From: an uncultured Aquimarina sp.
Lineage (GTDB): Bacteria; Bacteroidota; Bacteroidia; Flavobacteriales; Flavobacteriaceae
Length of the DNA: 9,042 nt
Assembly: GCA_937958735.1 (NCBI GenBank)
Contig: CALGNG010000006.1
Coordinates: 1 to 9,042 of the forward strand
Direction: 5' to 3'
Each line of letters opens with the position of its first letter. Within the stretch, counting starts at the first letter, position 1. Shown one piece after another: positions 1-7,653 of the stretch. Position numbers and translations under genes: made by a program. The notes beneath the pieces were generated by a model, which saw only the letters and a program-made list of their open reading frames with translations, was not told where the DNA came from and ran no database searches.

Positions 1-1
1 A

Positions 2-118
2 CAGTTGCTAGCCAGAAGTCGATACTTATTATTCAAAGCAAAAACTAAATGGACAGCAAGACAAATAGAAAGGGCTCAAATACTATTTAACTTATATCCA
101 TCTATTGAAAAAGCATAA
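2..118 (+). pseudogene. ISL3-family (ISAon1-like) transposase, internal fragment, open at the left window edge
   Basis: Reading from base 2 gives 38 codons before a TAA at 116-118. The peptide begins QLLARSRYLLFK and continues with a W..RQ..RAQ.LF..YPSIEKA pattern. From memory of the family, this matches the stretch of ISAon1-type ISL3 (DDE) transposases just after the central catalytic region. Intact members continue for about another 100 residues, including a conserved RSTNASAESFN segment. Nothing like that continuation is readable in any plus frame after 118, so the sequence ends in mid-protein and not at a natural C-terminus. The left part lies outside the window. It is most likely a dead remnant; whether the upstream part is intact cannot be judged here. 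Confidence 0.75.
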
Positions 119-270
119 TAATACTTCTGTATTCTCTTAATGTTTTAAAAAGCTGTTTAAATACATAAAAATGGGATAAAACTCGTTTTTTGTGTAACAC
201 TTAAATAAAGAGTTAAAAAAAGTATATCTTTGAATTTATAATTTATATTAAGATTTTCTAATACTAACAA
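119..270. other. AT-rich spacer between ISL3 remnant and metalloprotease gene
   Basis: About 150 bases with no open frame of note. It holds the -7 promoter candidate for the downstream gene and, at about 173-200, a sequence resembling an IS256-type terminal repeat (see findings). No Shine-Dalgarno-like purine run precedes the ATG at 271; the leader is A/T-rich, as is usual in Bacteroidota. Confidence 0.6.
225..232 (+). promoter_or_regulatory. Bacteroidota-type -7 element, TATCTTTG
   Basis: TATCTTTG is an exact match to the TAnnTTTG -7 consensus used by the primary sigma factor of Bacteroidota. It lies 38 bases before the ATG at 271, which would give a leader of about 30 bases. No clear TTG/TTTG -33 element is found at the usual distance of about 19-21 bases upstream. 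The nearest TTG (190-192) is about 32 bases away, so the assignment rests on the -7 box and its position alone. Confidence 0.5.
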
Positions 271-3200
271 ATGACGAAAAGCACTTTTTTACAGCACAGA
301 GCAGTTATTTCTCTGTGCCTACTTTTTATTTCTTTTAATTACAATTTGTTTTCTCAAAATTCTATTTGGAATAAAACCGATGCTCTTACCAAGTCAATAT
401 TTATTAACACTAATAAAAGCACCTCTATTTATGAGCTAAATAGTTTTACTTTTCTTAATAATTTGAGTGTAGTCTCTAGAAATAAGGATTTAGAAGTAGA
501 GTTTCCCGTAAATAGCATGGGGAAATTCGAAATATTTAAATTGCAAGAAACTCAAGTAATGCATCCTTTATTAGCAAAAAAGGTTGTTTCTTTAAAAACA
601 TATAAGGGTTATTGTCATAAAACAAATCAACACGTTTCTTTTTCTTTTTCAGAAAAAAATGGGATTACGGGATTAATTTCTGGGGATAATAAAACAATCA
701 GTATTCAACCGTTAGATAACAGAAAACATAGTTTTATAGAAACCTTAGACAAATTAAAGCCACAGAGTTTATTTGAATGTGAAACAAACGACAAAATCAA
801 ACAAAGTATAATTAAAAGAGTTTTTTCTACTAGTAGAAATGTAGACGATGGTAATTTAAGGAGGTATCGATTGGCTCTTTCTGTAAATGGAGAATATTCG
901 CAGTTTTTTTTAAATGGAACAGAAGTTAATGATGAGGAAAGAATGATTAAAGTATTAACAGCAATGGTTAACTCTGTAAATCGCTTGAATCAAATATTTG
1001 AACAAGATCTAGGGGTTACATTACAACTTATTCCTAATACAGATCAACTTATTTTCTTAAACCCTAATACAGACCCTTATCAAAATGATTTTAATAATGA
1101 AATTCAAAATTTATTAACTTCAACTATTGGGGAGTCTAATTATGACGTAGGCCATGTATTTCTAAAATCTTCAAGTATTTTTGGTAATGCGGGTTGTATT
1201 GCTTGTGTCTGTACTGATGAATCTAAAGGAAGTGCTTATACAGCCCATACAGATCCTAGTTCAGATAATATGAATCTTATTGCAGCTCATGAATTTGGGC
1301 ATCAATTTGGAGCTTACCATACGCAAAGTAGTAGTAATTGCAGAAGTGCTATTAATACTTCAGAGGTAGAGCCAGGAAGTGGAAGTACCATTATGAGTTA
1401 TGCAGGTATATGTCCGCCTAATATTCAATTAAATCCAGATGATTATTTTAATTATACAAGTATTAGAGATATTGCTATTTGGACAATTAATAATTCCAAT
1501 TGTGCAGAACTAATAAACACTAATAATAAGGCTCCTATTGTCAATGCAGGGTCTAATTATATTATTCCTATTAGTACGGCATTTGTTTTAGATGTAGAAG
1601 CAACAGATGTAGATTCTAGTGATACATTAACTTACTGTTGGGAGCAAAACGATCCTGAAAATCCAAATAATTCTTCTGTACCTATTTCTACAAGGCAGAT
1701 GGGGCCAATGTTTAGATCTTTACCTCCTAAAAATGATACGAAAAGGTATTTCCCTAACTTAGATGATGTAGTAAATAATAACCTAAGTTCTACTTGGGAA
1801 GTATTACCTTCTATTTCTAGAGAACTAAATTTTGTTTTAACAGTTAGAGATAATGGAATAAATGGAGGGCAAACCGTTTCGGATAATACGATTATTAATG
1901 TTGTTGAAAATGCAGGGCCATTTTTAGTAACTTCTCAATCTAGTAGTAGTGAAGTGTGGACTGTGGGTGATTTTGTTAAAATTACTTGGGATGTAGCTAA
2001 CACTAATATAGAACCTATCAATGTTAATAATGTAGAAATCTACCTTTCTACAAATGGAGGACTTTCTTTTCCTACTTTAATTAAATCTACAGAAAACGAT
2101 GGAGAGGAAACTTTTTTGTTACCAAGTAATATTGAGGCGACTACAGGAGCTCGAATTTTAGTAAAAGGAGTTAACAACATATTTTTCGCAGTTAATAACC
2201 AAAATTTTACAATAGAAAAATCAGAATACGTCTTAGATAGTGAAGAGACAGAATTAAATGTTTGTAATTCGGAAATTTTAACATTTAATGCAGAGTATAA
2301 AACGCTTTTAGTTTTTGAAGAAGAAGTTAACTTATCTGTAGCTAACCTGCCTTTAGGTGTAAATGCGGTTTTAAATCAAGAAAATTTTGCAGGATCACAC
2401 ATTTCAGGCTCTACATTTTCTATAACGTTAACGGGTATTAGTAATTTAGCTGTAGGTAAATATCAATTTATTGTCGAGGGAAATTCTACTTCCGAAATTA
2501 AAAAAAGATTAGAGCTAACTTTTAATGTTTATTCGTCAGATCAGCCTTTATTAAGTTTAATTTCTCCTGTAAATAATAGTATTTCACAAGACCTTGAAGT
2601 AGTATTAGAGTGGGAAGAAAATAGTAATAGTGATAGATATTTTATAGAAATAGCTACAAATAATATTTTTTCAGCTAATGTTATTGGTCAAGAAATAATT
2701 AATAGTAATTATTCTCTTATGGGATTAATTAATAATCAAAAATATTTTTGGAGAGTACAATCGATTAATTCTTGTGGTATTTCTAGTTTTTCGGATATAT
2801 TTGAATTTACTACAAAATGCAGTATTCCTACAAATTTGATTAATACGAATACAGAAAGAGATTCAATTTCGTTGTCTTGGGATGATACATTAAGTAATAG
2901 TTCATGGACTGTAGAATATGGGATTTCTGGATTTATTATTGGAACAGGTAATATTTTTAATGTAAATGAGAAATACTTTACCGCAACTTTGCTAGAGTCG
3001 GGTACTTTGTACGATTTCTACCTAAAGGGAAATTGCTCTGATGAAAGCTCTAGTTCTATAGTTGGACCATTAACAATAGCAACAGAGTCTAATTATTGTA
3101 ATGGAGATCATTTTTATGATACAGGTGGAGAGTTCTTGAATTACGAGAATAACGAAACGATAACAACACTAATAACTCCAAATACCCCTAACCAAATAGT

Positions 3201-6200
3201 AGAGGTTAGTTTTGATAGTTTTGATTTAGAATCGGGCTTTGATTTTCTTAGGATATATGATGGAATAGATAATACGAGTCCTTTAATAGGAGTATATACG
3301 GATAAGGAATTAGTTAATAGAAAATTTACTTCTACACACAGCTCAGGGGCTTTAACATTTGTTTTTATATCGGACTCAAGCGTTACTAGAAGTGGATGGG
3401 ATGCTACCGTTTTTTGTAAAGACAAGCCCAACTGTTTACCTCCTGTAAATTTCGACAACACCTTTTTAAGTAGTGTTGAGGCTAATTTTGAATGGATTTC
3501 CTTGGGGGCAGAAAATAATTGGAATATAGAATATGGAAATGCAGGATTTACTCTGGGCAATGGAACTACAATTGTTATAGATCAGCCCTCTGTAAATATT
3601 GCAGGATTAAATCCGCTTACTACATACGATATCTATATAAAAACGATTTGTGATATTGGTGGATTTAGTGAGAGTATAGGGCCTCTAACTTTTACAACAA
3701 CAGAATTGTGTTCATCTCCTTCAAATGTTGAATTCTTCGAAATTAGAAAAAATAGCACTATTGTTAATTGGCAAATATTAAATAATGATATTATTAATTG
3801 GGAATTAGAATACGATCTATCTGGGTTTGTTTTGGGTTCTGGAAATAAATTAAATACATCTAAAACGAGTGCACAAATAACAGGACTTATATCGGGTACT
3901 TCGTATGACATATACTTAAGGTCAAATTGCGAAACGGATGGCTTTAGTCGTTGGAATGGTCCATTTGAATTTAATACAAGTTTTGATTATTGCAATGGAG
4001 ATCATTTTTATGATTCAGGTGGAGAATTTGGGGATTATTCTAATGGAGAAAATACTATAACAACGATATATCCAGACTCTAACGAAGAAAGAGTTAGTGT
4101 ATATTTTAATAGTTTTTTTCTAGATGGTTGTTGTGATAGTTTAAGCATATATGATGGGCCAAATATAAACAGTCCTTTTATTGGAGAATATAGAGAAAAC
4201 CCAGGATTATTATCTTCAACTCACGAAAGTGGATCTCTTACTTTTTTATTTCAATCAGATAGAGTAGCTACTTTTAACGGTTGGGATGCAACGGTAACCT
4301 GTGAGTCTAAGCCTAATTGTGTTTCTCCGATCAATTTTTCTAGCACTAATATTTTATCTAAGCAAGTAGATCTAGGTTGGAGAAATATAGCTAGCGATGT
4401 AGATAGTTGGACTATAGAATATGGTATTGCTGGATTCTTGCAAGGAACAGGTATAGAGGTGATTACAGCTAGTACAGATAGTAGTATAACAGGATTAATT
4501 CCTAATACTTTTTATGATGCTTATTTAAAATCTAATTGTAATATTGGAGGCTTTAGTGAAGTGGTTGGACCTATTAGTTTTCAAACAACCGAGTCTTGTT
4601 TAATTCCAACTAATTTTAGTTTGTCTAGTACTACACAAGAATTAGCTCTTTTAACTTGGGATAATTCTATAGCTGTTACAGAGTGGGAAATAGAGTATAA
4701 CGACTTGCCTTTCTCCCCAGGTACAGGAATAGGAAATAAACAAATAGTCGAGACTAATTCTATAACATTAGAAAACCTAAATTCCAATACTAGGTATTAT
4801 GCTTTTATAAGAGCTAACTGTGGTATAGAAGATGGTTATAGTAATTGGTCAAGTTTATTGTTGTTTAATACAGAAGCAAATTATTGTAATGGAGATCATT
4901 TTTACGATACAGGGGGGGAGTTTGGGAATTATACTAACAATGAAAATTATACAACTATAATAACTCCAGAATCTACAAACGATAGAGTAAGGATTATTTT
5001 TGAAAGTTTGTCTTTGGAGTCTTGTTGTGATAGGTTAACGGTATACGATGGACCGGATGAAGGTTTTCCGTTATTAGGCGTATTTACATCTTTACCCTTA
5101 GAACCTTTAATATCAACTCATGAGAGTGGAGCTTTAACTTTTAACTTTCGGTCGGATTTTAGTTTTACTAGCAGTGGGTGGGATGCTTTTGTAATTTGTG
5201 AACCTAAACCTAACTGTACTGCTCCAATTAATTTAAGTGTTAATAATGTATTAGGGAAAACAGCAGAATTAGAATGGAATCAAATTGATAGTGGTACGAA
5301 TTCATGGACGATTGAATACGGTGCTACAGGATTTGTACTAGGTACGGGTACTGTTATTACTTCTGCTACTACCAATAAAACAATATCTAGCTTAGTGCCA
5401 GAAACTATTTACGAAGTTTATTTAAAATCTAATTGTAATATAGGAGGCTTTAGTGAAGTGGTTGGGCCTATTAGTTTTCAAACAACCGAGTCTTGTTTAG
5501 TTCCAACTAATTTTAGTTTTTCTAGTACTACATCAGAATCAGCTCTTTTAACTTGGGATAATTCTACAGCTGTTACAGAGTGGGAAATAGAGTATAACGA
5601 CTTGCCTTTCTCCCCAGGTACAGGAATAGGCAATAAGCAAATAGTTGAAGCTAATTCTATAACATTAGAAAACCTAAATTCTAATACTAGGTATTATGCT
5701 TTTATAAGAGCTGACTGTGGTATAGAAGATGGTTATAGTGATTGGTCAAGTTTATTATTGTTTAATACAGAAGCTGATTATTGTAATGGAGATCACTTTT
5801 ACGATACAGGAGGGGAATTTGGTAATTATTCAATTAACGAGAATAACACTGTTGTGATAAGACCAAATGGAAGTGATCAAATAGTAAAAGTGTTTTTTAA
5901 TAGTTTTGACTTAGAATTGGGTTATGATTTTCTTGCCATATATGATGGGGAAGATGATACTGGTAATTTGTTAGGAAGCTTTAGTGGATCAGAATTAATT
6001 AATACAGAATTTATATCTTCCCATACTTCAGGAGCTTTAATTTTTGTTTTTACATCAGATTCAATTGTTGTTGGAGAAGGCTGGGATGCGACAGTTACTT
6101 GCGAGCCTAAACCGAATTGCGCTGCTCCTACTAATTTTGAAAACACAAATGTATCGGGAACTACGGCTAATTTTAGATGGACACAAATAGATGTTGAAAA

Positions 6201-7287
6201 TGGAGTAACTTTAGAATACGGGCTGGAAGGATTTGTTTTAGGGGAAGGAATAACTACAGTAACAAGCTCTAATTCTATAGAGATTATAGATTTACTAGCG
6301 GCAACAGTATATGATATTTACTTAACGAACAATTGTACTATTGGAGGGAATAGCTCTGTTGTAGGGCCAATAAGCTTTAAAACCAATTGTAATTTAGTCT
6401 CAGAAAATAACAATTTAATTGTTAATGGTAGTTTTGAATGTGACGATATTAGTAATTGGATTATTTCAGGAGAGAGTAGTTCGGGTAATTGTGCTGTTAA
6501 TTTTGTTATTCAAGAAAATACTTTAGGTATTTGCGGATCTATTTCAGGAGAGATAACCCCTTCTAATGGAAATTATGCTGCTTTTACTTCATTTGACGGT
6601 AAGAGCAATACTAATTACACTATAAGTCAAGGGTTTAGAGTGCCTAGTAATATAGAAGAATTATCTAGTATTACACTTTCTTACGATTTTAAAGTAATTT
6701 ATCGTATTCCAGCTACCCCTACATTACCTTTAGAGAGAGTATTTACAGCAAAAATTATTAGTGCAAGCGGTGAAAATTTAATTTCTGAAATTAAATTTGG
6801 ATTCAGTACCGATAATAGTAGTAGAATAGAAACTAGAGAGAGTATTGACGTATTACCATTATTAACATCTTTAGAAGGGCAAGAAGTAACGCTTCAATTT
6901 AACGCTTATATTCCCGAATCATTTACAGGGCCATCCATAGCATTAATAGATAATGTGTCTTTAATTGTTGTATCAGAAAGCATTACTACAGAGCCTACTT
7001 TGTCAATTCCTGATTTAGTTGACTCGGGAACTATAAATACAGAAAATAGTTTTATTATTTATCCTAATCCAAATAAAGGATTATTCTTTGTAGATAATAA
7101 AAATGCTGTAAATGTTAATAGAATGGAAGTTTATAGCATTGAAGGTAGATTAATAGAAGTATTACTAGTAAATTCTTATTTAAAGACTATTGAAGCCAAT
7201 ATCTCCAATTTAGCTAGTGGTATTTATTTTATAAAATTATATACCAATATAGGTGTTACCACACATAGGATGATTATCCAAAAGTAA
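271..7287 (+). CDS. Secreted multidomain metalloprotease: reprolysin-like metzincin with FN3 and CUB repeats and a T9SS sorting domain
   Basis: A protein of 2338 residues, predicted to be a zinc endopeptidase exported across the inner membrane by Sec and across the outer membrane by T9SS, then released or held on the surface. Residues 1-29 are a signal peptide with a hydrophobic core ending near LFSQ. Residues 30 to about 195 look like a propeptide. The catalytic domain spans about 197-411: HEFGHQFGAYH supplies zinc ligands H340, H344 and H350 and catalytic E341, and M375 in IMSYAG is the metzincin Met-turn. Next come a PKD/cadherin-like region (421-546), an Ig-like region (552-655), a further beta-sandwich (about 660-755) and two FN3 domains (756-847, 850-938). 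CUB domains follow at 942-1049, 1240-1344, 1538-1643 and 1837-1944, with FN3 pairs between them and a single FN3 (1950-2040) after the last. A jelly-roll domain with an NGSFE motif (about 2048-2238) resembles carbohydrate-binding modules. Residues 2260-2338 carry the T9SS type-A signature (YPNP at 2264-2267, SGIYFIKL, final MIIQK). All key catalytic residues are present. The natural substrate cannot be read from the sequence. The start at 271 is chosen because it leads directly into the signal peptide. Confidence 0.93.
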   Translation: MTKSTFLQHRAVISLCLLFISFNYNLFSQNSIWNKTDALTKSIFINTNKSTSIYELNSFTFLNNLSVVSRNKDLEVEFPVNSMGKFEIFKLQETQVMHPLLAKKVVSLKTYKGYCHKTNQHVSFSFSEKNGITGLISGDNKTISIQPLDNRKHSFIETLDKLKPQSLFECETNDKIKQSIIKRVFSTSRNVDDGNLRRYRLALSVNGEYSQFFLNGTEVNDEERMIKVLTAMVNSVNRLNQIFEQDLGVTLQLIPNTDQLIFLNPNTDPYQNDFNNEIQNLLTSTIGESNYDVGHVFLKSSSIFGNAGCIACVCTDESKGSAYTAHTDPSSDNMNLIAAHEFGHQFGAYHTQSSSNCRSAINTSEVEPGSGSTIMSYAGICPPNIQLNPDDYFNYTSIRDIAIWTINNSNCAELINTNNKAPIVNAGSNYIIPISTAFVLDVEATDVDSSDTLTYCWEQNDPENPNNSSVPISTRQMGPMFRSLPPKNDTKRYFPNLDDVVNNNLSSTWEVLPSISRELNFVLTVRDNGINGGQTVSDNTIINVVENAGPFLVTSQSSSSEVWTVGDFVKITWDVANTNIEPINVNNVEIYLSTNGGLSFPTLIKSTENDGEETFLLPSNIEATTGARILVKGVNNIFFAVNNQNFTIEKSEYVLDSEETELNVCNSEILTFNAEYKTLLVFEEEVNLSVANLPLGVNAVLNQENFAGSHISGSTFSITLTGISNLAVGKYQFIVEGNSTSEIKKRLELTFNVYSSDQPLLSLISPVNNSISQDLEVVLEWEENSNSDRYFIEIATNNIFSANVIGQEIINSNYSLMGLINNQKYFWRVQSINSCGISSFSDIFEFTTKCSIPTNLINTNTERDSISLSWDDTLSNSSWTVEYGISGFIIGTGNIFNVNEKYFTATLLESGTLYDFYLKGNCSDESSSSIVGPLTIATESNYCNGDHFYDTGGEFLNYENNETITTLITPNTPNQIVEVSFDSFDLESGFDFLRIYDGIDNTSPLIGVYTDKELVNRKFTSTHSSGALTFVFISDSSVTRSGWDATVFCKDKPNCLPPVNFDNTFLSSVEANFEWISLGAENNWNIEYGNAGFTLGNGTTIVIDQPSVNIAGLNPLTTYDIYIKTICDIGGFSESIGPLTFTTTELCSSPSNVEFFEIRKNSTIVNWQILNNDIINWELEYDLSGFVLGSGNKLNTSKTSAQITGLISGTSYDIYLRSNCETDGFSRWNGPFEFNTSFDYCNGDHFYDSGGEFGDYSNGENTITTIYPDSNEERVSVYFNSFFLDGCCDSLSIYDGPNINSPFIGEYRENPGLLSSTHESGSLTFLFQSDRVATFNGWDATVTCESKPNCVSPINFSSTNILSKQVDLGWRNIASDVDSWTIEYGIAGFLQGTGIEVITASTDSSITGLIPNTFYDAYLKSNCNIGGFSEVVGPISFQTTESCLIPTNFSLSSTTQELALLTWDNSIAVTEWEIEYNDLPFSPGTGIGNKQIVETNSITLENLNSNTRYYAFIRANCGIEDGYSNWSSLLLFNTEANYCNGDHFYDTGGEFGNYTNNENYTTIITPESTNDRVRIIFESLSLESCCDRLTVYDGPDEGFPLLGVFTSLPLEPLISTHESGALTFNFRSDFSFTSSGWDAFVICEPKPNCTAPINLSVNNVLGKTAELEWNQIDSGTNSWTIEYGATGFVLGTGTVITSATTNKTISSLVPETIYEVYLKSNCNIGGFSEVVGPISFQTTESCLVPTNFSFSSTTSESALLTWDNSTAVTEWEIEYNDLPFSPGTGIGNKQIVEANSITLENLNSNTRYYAFIRADCGIEDGYSDWSSLLLFNTEADYCNGDHFYDTGGEFGNYSINENNTVVIRPNGSDQIVKVFFNSFDLELGYDFLAIYDGEDDTGNLLGSFSGSELINTEFISSHTSGALIFVFTSDSIVVGEGWDATVTCEPKPNCAAPTNFENTNVSGTTANFRWTQIDVENGVTLEYGLEGFVLGEGITTVTSSNSIEIIDLLAATVYDIYLTNNCTIGGNSSVVGPISFKTNCNLVSENNNLIVNGSFECDDISNWIISGESSSGNCAVNFVIQENTLGICGSISGEITPSNGNYAAFTSFDGKSNTNYTISQGFRVPSNIEELSSITLSYDFKVIYRIPATPTLPLERVFTAKIISASGENLISEIKFGFSTDNSSRIETRESIDVLPLLTSLEGQEVTLQFNAYIPESFTGPSIALIDNVSLIVVSESITTEPTLSIPDLVDSGTINTENSFIIYPNPNKGLFFVDNKNAVNVNRMEVYSIEGRLIEVLLVNSYLKTIEANISNLASGIYFIKLYTNIGVTTHRMIIQK
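4521..4924 (+). repeat. Near-identical internal repeat, copy A (end of FN3, full FN3, start of CUB3)
   Basis: This stretch matches 5418-5821 with a constant offset of 897 bases and no gap. I counted about 22 mismatches by eye over about 404 bases, roughly 95% identity. It covers the end of the FN3 domain 2a, the whole FN3 2b and the first codons of CUB3. Identity falls sharply on both sides although the flanks are homologous. Confidence 0.9.
5418..5821 (+). repeat. Near-identical internal repeat, copy B (end of FN3, full FN3, start of CUB4)
   Basis: Partner of the copy at 4521-4924, in the same orientation and reading frame. It covers the end of FN3 3a, all of FN3 3b and the start of CUB4. 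The mismatches mix silent and amino-acid-changing differences, for example Asn to Asp changes in the ANCG/ADCG and SNWS/SDWS segments, and none disrupts the frame. Confidence 0.9.
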
Positions 7288-7290
7288 TCT

Positions 7291-7317
7291 TAGACAGTAT
7301 CCAAAATTTTGTGTAAA
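7291..7317. repeat. IS256-type terminal inverted repeat, outer end
   Basis: GACAGTATCC followed by AAAATTTTGTGTAAA, starting near 7293, has the layout I recall for IS256-family tips (a GA... start, then an A/T run and TTGTGTAAA). It sits between the end of the transposase frame and the protease stop codon. The outermost base is uncertain by a few positions because the opposite end is missing and no target duplication can be compared. Confidence 0.6.
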
Positions 7318-7326
7318 CAAAATTTC

Positions 7327-7358
7327 AGCGGGTTTAACTTTTTAAAGTTGGACCCGTT
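7327..7358. terminator. Long hairpin after the protease gene, possible bidirectional terminator
   Basis: CGGGTTTAACTTT (7329-7341) pairs with AAAGTTGGACCCG (7344-7356), an unbroken stem including two G-U wobbles when read as plus-strand RNA. The real loop is probably 4-6 bases. Two more weak pairs extend it outwards (7327-7328 with 7357-7358). It begins about 40 bases past the metalloprotease stop and also overlaps the last codons of the IS transposase on the other strand, so it could end convergent transcripts. The T run after the stem is only three bases, so intrinsic termination would be weak. Confidence 0.45.
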
Positions 7359-7653
7359 TGTCAAATATAGTTAAGAACTGGTTAAGTATTAATCCCTAAT
7401 TGTGAATTGGAGCTGTCCATTTTTTAGTAATCTGTATTAAGGCTAGATATACTGATTTTTTGAGAGCATCATCGGTTGGGAATGCCATTTTATTTTTAGT
7501 GTATTTCCTGATTTTACCATTTAGGTTTTCGATAAGGTTTGTTGTGTAAATGATTTTCCTAATCCCCAAAGGAAAGTCAAAAAACACAGTGAGTTCGTCC
7601 CAGTTCCTTTGTCGGGACTGTACTGTATACGGATATTCCATCCTCAATGTCAA
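7342..7653 (-). pseudogene. IS256-family transposase, C-terminal fragment with in-frame nonsense codon
   Basis: The minus strand reads [17 protein letters not shown] from 7641, then [19 protein letters not shown] and [15 protein letters not shown], a diagnostic C-terminal region of the mutator-type (Transposase_mut) transposases. The family's catalytic Glu lies in the TTNLIE motif. An in-frame TAG at 7396-7398 interrupts the protein after PIHN. Past it the same frame continues GLILNQFLTIFDKRVQL to a TAA at 7342-7344, which is the expected family C-terminus. TAG therefore replaces the Trp (TGG) of the usual NWG motif. The 5' side is also lost: frame and similarity both end near 7641-7653, just after an in-frame TAA, leaving about 100 of roughly 400 codons. 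A TTG start at 7653 or ATG at 7641 could open the frame, but there is no reason to think a working protein is made. Confidence 0.85.

Larger units (their letters stand above)
3094..6390 (+). repeat. In-gene tandem super-repeat: CUB-FN3-FN3 units of about 298 residues
   Basis: Each unit opens with the near-invariant YCNGDHFYD(T/S)GGEF. Units begin at 3094, 3988, 4882 and 5779, giving spacings of 894, 894 and 897 bases (298, 298 and 299 residues). Three units are complete (one CUB plus two FN3); the fourth has one CUB and one FN3 and ends near the Cys codon at 6388-6390. The junction from CUB to first FN3 always reads KPNC followed by a Pro two residues later. Repeats of this sort in Bacteroidota secreted proteins normally act as binding or spacer modules, which is inference for this protein. 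Confidence 0.85.
7291..7653 (-). mobile_element. IS256-family insertion sequence, truncated remnant (right end only)
   Basis: The remnant contains the 3' end of an IS256-family transposase on the minus strand, followed by a terminal-repeat-like sequence at 7291-7317 that marks the outer end beside the protease stop codon. The other boundary is where transposase similarity stops, near 7641. No matching opposite terminal repeat is seen downstream in the window, so only about 350 bases remain of an element that is normally about 1.3 kb. It cannot move by itself. Confidence 0.8.

Noticed and set aside
192..200. Small palindrome GTGT-A-ACAC as an operator
   Set aside because: Only four bases per arm and shared with the IS-tip-like sequence; too short to call a regulator site.
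3141..3560. Minus-strand open frame of 139 codons inside the protease gene
   Set aside because: It lies wholly antisense to the CUB/FN3 repeats, has no recognisable domain, and similar antisense frames recur in the repeats (for example 5922-6146), as expected from the repeated plus-strand sequence.
3633..3911. Minus-strand open frame of 92 codons
   Set aside because: Antisense to FN3 coding sequence, no family signature, no start signals.
4581..4787. Minus-strand open frame of 68 codons
   Set aside because: Antisense to the FN3 2b domain; no independent support.
7327..7358. Hairpin as an attachment site or small RNA gene
   Set aside because: It is explained by the end of the IS256 transposase frame and adjoining IS sequence; no integrase, tRNA or second copy of the sequence is present in the window.
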